A DNA stretch of 36,803 nt from an uncultured Collinsella sp. (GTDB taxonomy: Bacteria > Actinomycetota > Coriobacteriia > Coriobacteriales > Coriobacteriaceae): the NCBI GenBank assembly GCA_958348225.1, contig CATVYG010000022.1, positions 1 to 36,803 of the forward strand. The letters are read 5' to 3'. Position 1 is the stretch's first letter. Every line of letters begins with the position of its first letter. Of this stretch, positions 33,727-36,803 are shown one piece after another. Position numbers and translations under genes: made by a program. The notes beneath the pieces were generated by a model. It made no database searches. It was given only the letters and a program-made list of their open reading frames with translations, and was not told the origin of the DNA.

Positions 33727-33757
33727 ATAGTCAAACATGCGTATTTTACACTGTCAA
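33727..33757 (-). promoter_or_regulatory. Candidate promoter of the pel operon
   Basis: On the minus strand a perfect TTGACA (33757-33752) is followed after 19 bp by GACTAT (33732-33727). A nearer TAAAAT (33749-33744) could be an alternative -10 but lacks a -35. A 10-bp palindrome AAGGCGCCTT (33766-33775) lies just upstream and might be an operator. The leader would be only about 30 nt, leaving no room for a riboswitch. Confidence 0.45.
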
Positions 33758-33849
33758 CGCGAGCCAAGGCGCCTTTAAGGCTGTTTTAAGAACTTTTTTA
33801 GGGAATGAGGGAATGGTAATTCATTCGACTTAAATTCATCGAAGAAATG

Positions 33850-34236
33850 CTATTCGCCCTGAAAAGGCAAATCGCAATCTGCTGGCAGCTCTGCGGGGAG
33901 AATGCCAGGCGATGTACATTGCTCTCGCACGGAATAGTTGGATGAAAGAGACGGCAGTTCTTTGGAATAGCTGACGATAACCTGCGGAACGATCTTAATG
34001 CCCAAAGCAAGTTCGAACTTTGCAATCGTCTTTAGAGTCATATTAGGTTGAGAATTCAAGAGCTTAGAAAGCGACTGAAGGCTTATGCCCATACGATTTG
34101 CCAGCTCACTTTTACTCAATCCCAAACGTTTCATTTCGCGATGAACAATAAACTCAATATCTAGTGCATGTTCATAAGCGCGCGTTTCGCTACTTTCTGT
34201 TTCGGCATAAAAATCAGATAGATCTACTTTATTCAT
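33850..34236 (-). CDS. XRE/HigA-type antitoxin
   Basis: This 128-aa helix-turn-helix protein has LGLSKSELANRMGISLQSLS followed by KLLNSQPNMTLKTIAKFELA, as in HigA-like antitoxins. The N-terminal HALDIEFIVHREMKR segment is also typical. It starts with ATG preceded by GGAG, 33 bp after the end of the broken RelE/HigB-type toxin gene. It would repress its own promoter through the long palindrome at 34700-34733. Codon use and base composition look more AT-rich than in the pel genes. Confidence 0.88.
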   Translation of the reverse strand: MNKVDLSDFYAETESSETRAYEHALDIEFIVHREMKRLGLSKSELANRMGISLQSLSKLLNSQPNMTLKTIAKFELALGIKIVPQVIVSYSKELPSLSSNYSVREQCTSPGILPAELPADCDLPFQGE

Positions 34237-34269
34237 TGTATTCTCCGTTTCAGAAGCCAGGCATAAAAG

Positions 34270-34682
34270 TCAGCGCCCAGGCTCCAGAAGCTGACGCGCT
34301 ATTACGTTCAGTCGCTTGGCCCGCTCGATTTCCCTGCTGATATTTCCCAATCCCTGATGCCCTTTAAACCAAAATAGAAGAACGATTTTGTCTACGCCTT
34401 AACATATGGCATAAATCATCTCTCGATTAACCCCGTTAACCCCTTAAGTTCATAGAGGCCGATCTTAGAATCAATACATCGTAGCTTTGAGGTCCCACTC
34501 GCGACCTTTAACCCATAATCATAGATTTTTGAAATCTGATCGATCATTTTACGGGCAGCAAGCTTCTTTTTAGGGTCTGTCAACATTTTCTGGAATTGAG
34601 AGTTGACGGAAGAAGTCGTCAGCTCCCAAAACGGTCGGCCCTTGGGGTCTCTGTATTCGACAAGTTCATATCCTTCCACCAA
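34270..34682 (-). pseudogene. Broken RelE/HigB (Gp49-like) toxin gene
   Basis: The first 88 codons (34682-34416) read a toxin N-terminus ending IGLYELKGLTG. If one G is restored in the GGGG run near 34431-34434, the frame continues VNREMIYAIC, hits a TAA, then reads GVDKIVLLFWFKGHQG and SREIERAKRLNVIARQLL before a stop at 34270. The later part is the C-terminal hallmark of phage-derived Gp49-like/HigB toxins (lysine-rich strand, then REIERAK helix). One deletion plus one stop therefore inactivate a toxin of about 137 aa. The start is TTG 34682 or GTG 34679 behind GGGAGG. Confidence 0.75.
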
Positions 34683-34699
34683 GGGCTACCTCCCATTTC

Positions 34700-34733
34700 T
34701 AGTTACACTTAACTTATAAGTTAAGTGTAACTA
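34700..34733. promoter_or_regulatory. 34-bp perfect palindromic operator of the broken TA pair
   Basis: Bases 34700-34716 are perfectly complementary to 34717-34733 with no spacer (half-site TAGTTACACTTAACTTA). The palindrome ends 17 bp before the toxin start and surrounds a TTATAA that could be a -10. This is the expected site for the XRE antitoxin. Its complete preservation suggests that the antitoxin is still used. Confidence 0.75.
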
Positions 34734-34804
34734 TTTAAATACAAATATCAGGGTCCAGGCAAGATTCATCAGCACCAAACGATAAACAAACCAGTCGAGC
34801 TTGT

Positions 34805-34940
34805 GCTAAATCCGGAAGTGCGGGGAAAATCCGAGATCGGCAGACCAGACCGCTGTTTTAAACTTCCGCGACCTGCGATTTTGTTGCCAAAAATCAGGTT
34901 GTGCTCGGTAGTTTTCGATTTTCCCCGCACTTCCGGAATT
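34805..34940. repeat. Dispersed palindromic element, copy 1 (upstream of broken TA)
   Basis: A perfect 21-bp inverted repeat (34811-34831 with 34917-34937; arm begins TCCGGAAGTGCGG) encloses 85 bp containing GACCAGACC and GCGACCTGC. A related sequence with the same motifs in the same order lies at 36690-36803. A 128-aa plus-strand reading frame across it (34803-35189) is a product of the repeat and not a gene. Confidence 0.75.
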
Positions 34941-35285
34941 ACAGCCTCAAATCGAGAACCAAGTAACAATGACGATATCCGCGACAACATCCAGTTGTCG
35001 CGGAAACGTCAAAGGGCCGTTGCCGGAAAACCGAACAACGACCCCTCTTGGTCATCGCCTCACGTAGAGTGCACGACGACTGTATCACAGAGAACATTTT
35101 ACCGTAACGTCAAGCGACCCAACAGAGCGACAAGTGGCAATGCGGCTGTTCGACTCCAGCCTGTTCGACTCCATCCTCTAGCTAAATAACCAGAGGATGC
35201 CCCCCTTGGAAGGAACCCCTTGTAAAACGAAGGCTTGCATAAGGCCGCTTTAAAAACATCTTAAAAGGACTGGGTGGCAGGGAGG
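34941..35285. other. Non-coding spacer with hairpins and a short tandem repeat
   Basis: No gene is convincing here. The spacer holds a perfect 11-bp hairpin TCCGCGACAAC/GTTGTCGCGGA (34978-35004), two copies of CTGTTCGACTCCA (35146-35158 and 35161-35173), and an 8-bp hairpin CATCCTCT/AGAGGATG (35172-35199). The GTTCGACTCC in the tandem copies resembles a tRNA T-loop, which may mark an old attachment site, but no tRNA can be folded. The last hairpin could help terminate the TAC transcript, though it lacks a U tract. Confidence 0.4.
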
Positions 35286-35711
35286 CTAAATTGCGAACTC
35301 AATCTGTGGCAAATAAAGCGGCCCCCATACTCCACCAGCTGCGACATTTTCAATAATGCCTCTTGCATAGGAATACAGGTCCTGCATTCCGGTGCTAAGC
35401 GCCTCCCTGTCAAAAGCATCGTCATCTAAATCCGCAGGAGCGCGATATATGCCGGAGACGGATATTTCGGAACGGTAATAATGACCTTCATCGCAAGGTA
35501 AAAGCTCTATAACTAAATTGAGCTGACGAAACCTGGCGCCATTTTCGTCCGAGAATGCGCTGGTAATAGCATTTTTGACGTTGCATTCAACGTCAGACTT
35601 ATTGATGCCCTCTTTCGGAGTCATCCCGCCATCAAATGAAAAACTGTCCACTTTTCTGGTCACGCATGTAATCAACGGAGATTCAATGCGTTGCTTCTGT
35701 AACGATTCCAT
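35286..35711 (-). CDS. SecB-like chaperone of a TAC system
   Basis: The 141-aa product ends with LYSYARGIIENVAAGGVWGP and LYLPQIEF, which match the SecB helix and final strand (LFPYAR...GG..PL.L.P..F). The preceding LVIELLPCDEGHYYRSEISV segment corresponds to SecB beta strands. Solitary SecB homologues next to toxin-antitoxin genes act as dedicated chaperones that keep the antitoxin folded. The gene begins directly after the antitoxin stop (ATG 35711), implying coupled translation. SecB is normally a proteobacterial export factor, so its presence in an actinobacterial genome fits the TAC role. Confidence 0.82.
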   Translation of the reverse strand: MESLQKQRIESPLITCVTRKVDSFSFDGGMTPKEGINKSDVECNVKNAITSAFSDENGARFRQLNLVIELLPCDEGHYYRSEISVSGIYRAPADLDDDAFDREALSTGMQDLYSYARGIIENVAAGGVWGPLYLPQIEFAI

Positions 35712-36224
35712 CTACATCTCCAATCGAAAGGCATTCTCATCTGCCAAAGGAGTCGAGTCCCTATAAGCTGGAGCCTCTCCTCCCGGTATCACCGAAAAGC
35801 GTGATGCGTTAAGTCTTGAGGCCATCTCACCAGAAGAAAGGCCCAGATAAGTGCGCGCCTCAGGAACATCTCGAATGAGCTTCATAAGGTTATTTGCGGT
35901 AATAGATTGTTGCGATGCCCCGTTCTCCCAACGAGACGCCGTGGGTTTTGAAACCCCTAATAGCGACTCAAACTCATGCTGAGTCAAACCAAGATCAGAG
36001 CGTAAATCCTTTATATCCGAGGGAGATAAAAGTTCATGAGCCTTAGCATATTGGGAAGCCAGTGCATGGGCGAGCTTAGTCGCTTCTGTAGCAGTCATTT
36101 CATCGTTGCCGCACTCGCAAACATAATGCTCAATTCCTTTTACGGTTATTTTCTCGCCACGGTAAATTTCAGTCATCGGCGCCGTGGTAAATTGCATTTC
36201 TTTGCCGCATTCCATGCAACGCAT
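35712..36224 (-). CDS. mqsA: MqsA-like antitoxin with extended C-terminus
   Basis: The N-terminal zinc domain has C3-x2-C6 and C36-x-C38 (MRCMECGKEM, YVCECGNDE), together with TVKGIEHY as in MqsA. A helix-turn-helix follows (about residues 66-105, LGLTQHEFESLLGVSKPTAS). E. coli MqsA ends near residue 131; this protein continues to 170 with a tail including SRLNASRFSVIPGGE and AFRLEM. In known TAC systems such tails are chaperone-addiction segments bound by the SecB-like partner. The frame opens at 36251, but ATG 36224 after AAAGGAGGA fits the MqsA start and gives the zinc domain first. It begins 10 bp after the toxin stop. Confidence 0.85.
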   Translation of the reverse strand: MRCMECGKEMQFTTAPMTEIYRGEKITVKGIEHYVCECGNDEMTATEATKLAHALASQYAKAHELLSPSDIKDLRSDLGLTQHEFESLLGVSKPTASRWENGASQQSITANNLMKLIRDVPEARTYLGLSSGEMASRLNASRFSVIPGGEAPAYRDSTPLADENAFRLEM

Positions 36225-36234
36225 GACTCCTCCT

Positions 36235-36582
36235 TTAATGAATGTATCCATCGATGTTCGCAGACAAAACGTTTAAATGCGCATTGCCTTCGGAATCAAT
36301 TGAAAACTTAACGTACCAATCCTCGCATTCAAAACCTCGGCACACGTAGACATCTGCGTAAACATCATGCAGAGGCCCATCCATATCGAGCGCGATGGAT
36401 TTTCTAAAATCGTCCGGCTTCAGATAATCAAATAGGTCAGCAAGGAAATGATCAATGTCCAAATAAGCAAACTGATTCATCAGGTGTCTGCGCACCCTAC
36501 CATTTACAATCATCTTTCCCGAGCGAGCCAAAGACTTCGCTTCGTCAAGTGAATATGTCGGTCGGAGCTTGGTTCGACTCAT
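36235..36582 (-). CDS. mqsR: MqsR-like toxin (putative mRNA endoribonuclease)
   Basis: The 115-aa product aligns with MqsR: YSLDEAKSLARSGKMIVNGR, then LKPDDFRKSI and HDVYADVYV, then DWYVKFSI. Of residues reported as important in E. coli MqsR, the Lys of DFxKS and the Tyr of the Y-x-K strand are kept, the Gln before DVY is His, and the final Lys appears to be Asn. It is therefore a divergent member, probably RelE-fold and ribosome-independent if active. ATG 36582 has AAGGGG five bases upstream; a GTG at 36588 is an alternative. The toxin-first order matches E. coli mqsRA. Confidence 0.82.
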   Translation of the reverse strand: MSRTKLRPTYSLDEAKSLARSGKMIVNGRVRRHLMNQFAYLDIDHFLADLFDYLKPDDFRKSIALDMDGPLHDVYADVYVCRGFECEDWYVKFSIDSEGNAHLNVLSANIDGYIH

Positions 36583-36592
36583 AACCACCCCT

Positions 36593-36638
36593 TAGTTAGC
36601 ATAATGCTAACTATATTCGTCTTGTAGCCAATTGGCAA
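36593..36638 (-). promoter_or_regulatory. TAC promoter with overlapping palindromic operator
   Basis: On the minus strand a -35 TTGCCA (36638-36633) and -10 TATAGT (36615-36610) are exactly 17 bp apart. A 21-bp palindrome (36593-36613, half-site TAGTTAGCAT around a single central base) overlaps the -10 and the predicted start site near 36603. This is the arrangement expected for autorepression by the MqsA-like antitoxin. Confidence 0.75.
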
Positions 36639-36689
36639 CTTAATATGGCTTTCCGGGCAAAGCATATTGCCACCCTGTTTAGCGTCCAA

Positions 36690-36803
36690 CCGCAAGTGCG
36701 GTGAAAAACCGAGTTATGTCGACCAGACCTCGGTTGCAGGGATCTGCGACCTGCACTGATAATTGTTCTCGGGGGAAGCGGGCACTGCGGGGCGCGGCAA
36801 CGG
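36690..36803. repeat. Dispersed palindromic element, copy 2 (runs to window end)
   Basis: It shares AAGTGCGG-x-GAAAA, CCGAG, GACCAGACC and GCGACCTGC with the element at 34805-34940, in the same order and similar spacing. The right end (GGGGGAAGCGGGCACTGCGG) looks like a diverged complement of the left end. It may continue beyond 36803. Together with copy 1 it flanks the TAC module and part of the spacer. Confidence 0.6.

Noticed and set aside
33695..33849. Cyclic di-GMP riboswitch before pelD
   Set aside because: The predicted leader is too short and contains no recognisable GEMM-type structure; control more likely acts on PelD protein.
34803..35189. Plus-strand 128-aa frame upstream of the TA genes
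   Set aside because: It is made of the palindromic element and spacer hairpins; the same sequence also gives a mirror frame on the other strand, so it is not a gene.
35141..35199. tRNA gene suggested by GTTCGACTCC
   Set aside because: The T-arm-like piece is duplicated and no acceptor, D or anticodon arms can be folded around it; at most an attachment-site remnant.
1..36803. CRISPR array
   Set aside because: No series of regularly spaced direct repeats was seen; repeats here are palindromic and dispersed.

Overview
The window looks like a chromosomal segment of a high-GC Gram-positive bacterium of the class Coriobacteriia, most like Collinsella. This is inferred from protein sequence character, the gene set, frequent GTG starts and numerous extragenic palindromes; no database search was possible. 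Almost every gene lies on the minus strand. The one confident plus-strand gene is a small ModE-like regulator.

Region 1 (about 1-11.8 kb) is one long housekeeping unit read rimP-nusA-infB-rbfA-nrnA-truB-ribF-dnaG-rpoD. It joins two classical operons, the nusA/infB transcription-translation operon and the dnaG/rpoD macromolecular-synthesis operon, through overlapping or abutting genes. A good promoter precedes rimP, and an intrinsic terminator lies between that promoter and the rimP ribosome binding site, so the whole unit may be controlled by attenuation. NusA ends in a small Cys/His cluster, and no ylxR gene lies between nusA and infB.

Region 2 (11.8-22.6 kb) holds leuS, an IMP dehydrogenase, the ModE-like regulator, a degenerate Cys/Met-metabolism PLP-enzyme homologue whose catalytic lysine appears replaced, and a sucrose block: a LacI-type regulator, a PTS EIIBC permease and a GH32 sucrose-6-phosphate hydrolase, with cre/LacI-type operators. 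The spaces between these genes contain several long inverted repeats. Two of them share a nearly identical core but have unrelated, still self-complementary arms.

Region 3 (22.6-33.7 kb) is a Gram-positive Pel-type exopolysaccharide operon, pelD-pelE-pelA(deacetylase)-pelF-pelG, continuing without a break into a CotH-family lipoprotein, a VTC-domain polyphosphate-polymerase-like protein and a DUF4956 membrane protein. PelD carries an extra N-terminal SDR-like domain. Its degenerate GGDEF domain keeps an RxxD I-site at canonical spacing, so export may respond to cyclic di-GMP.

Region 4 (33.7-36.8 kb) appears lower in GC and accessory. It holds a decayed RelE/HigB-type toxin with an intact-looking XRE antitoxin under a 34-bp palindromic operator. 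Next is a complete three-gene module made of an MqsR-like toxin, an MqsA-like antitoxin with an unusually long C-terminal tail, and a SecB-like chaperone, with its own promoter and operator. I read this as a toxin-antitoxin-chaperone (TAC) system. Two related, diverged repeat elements lie on either side of it.
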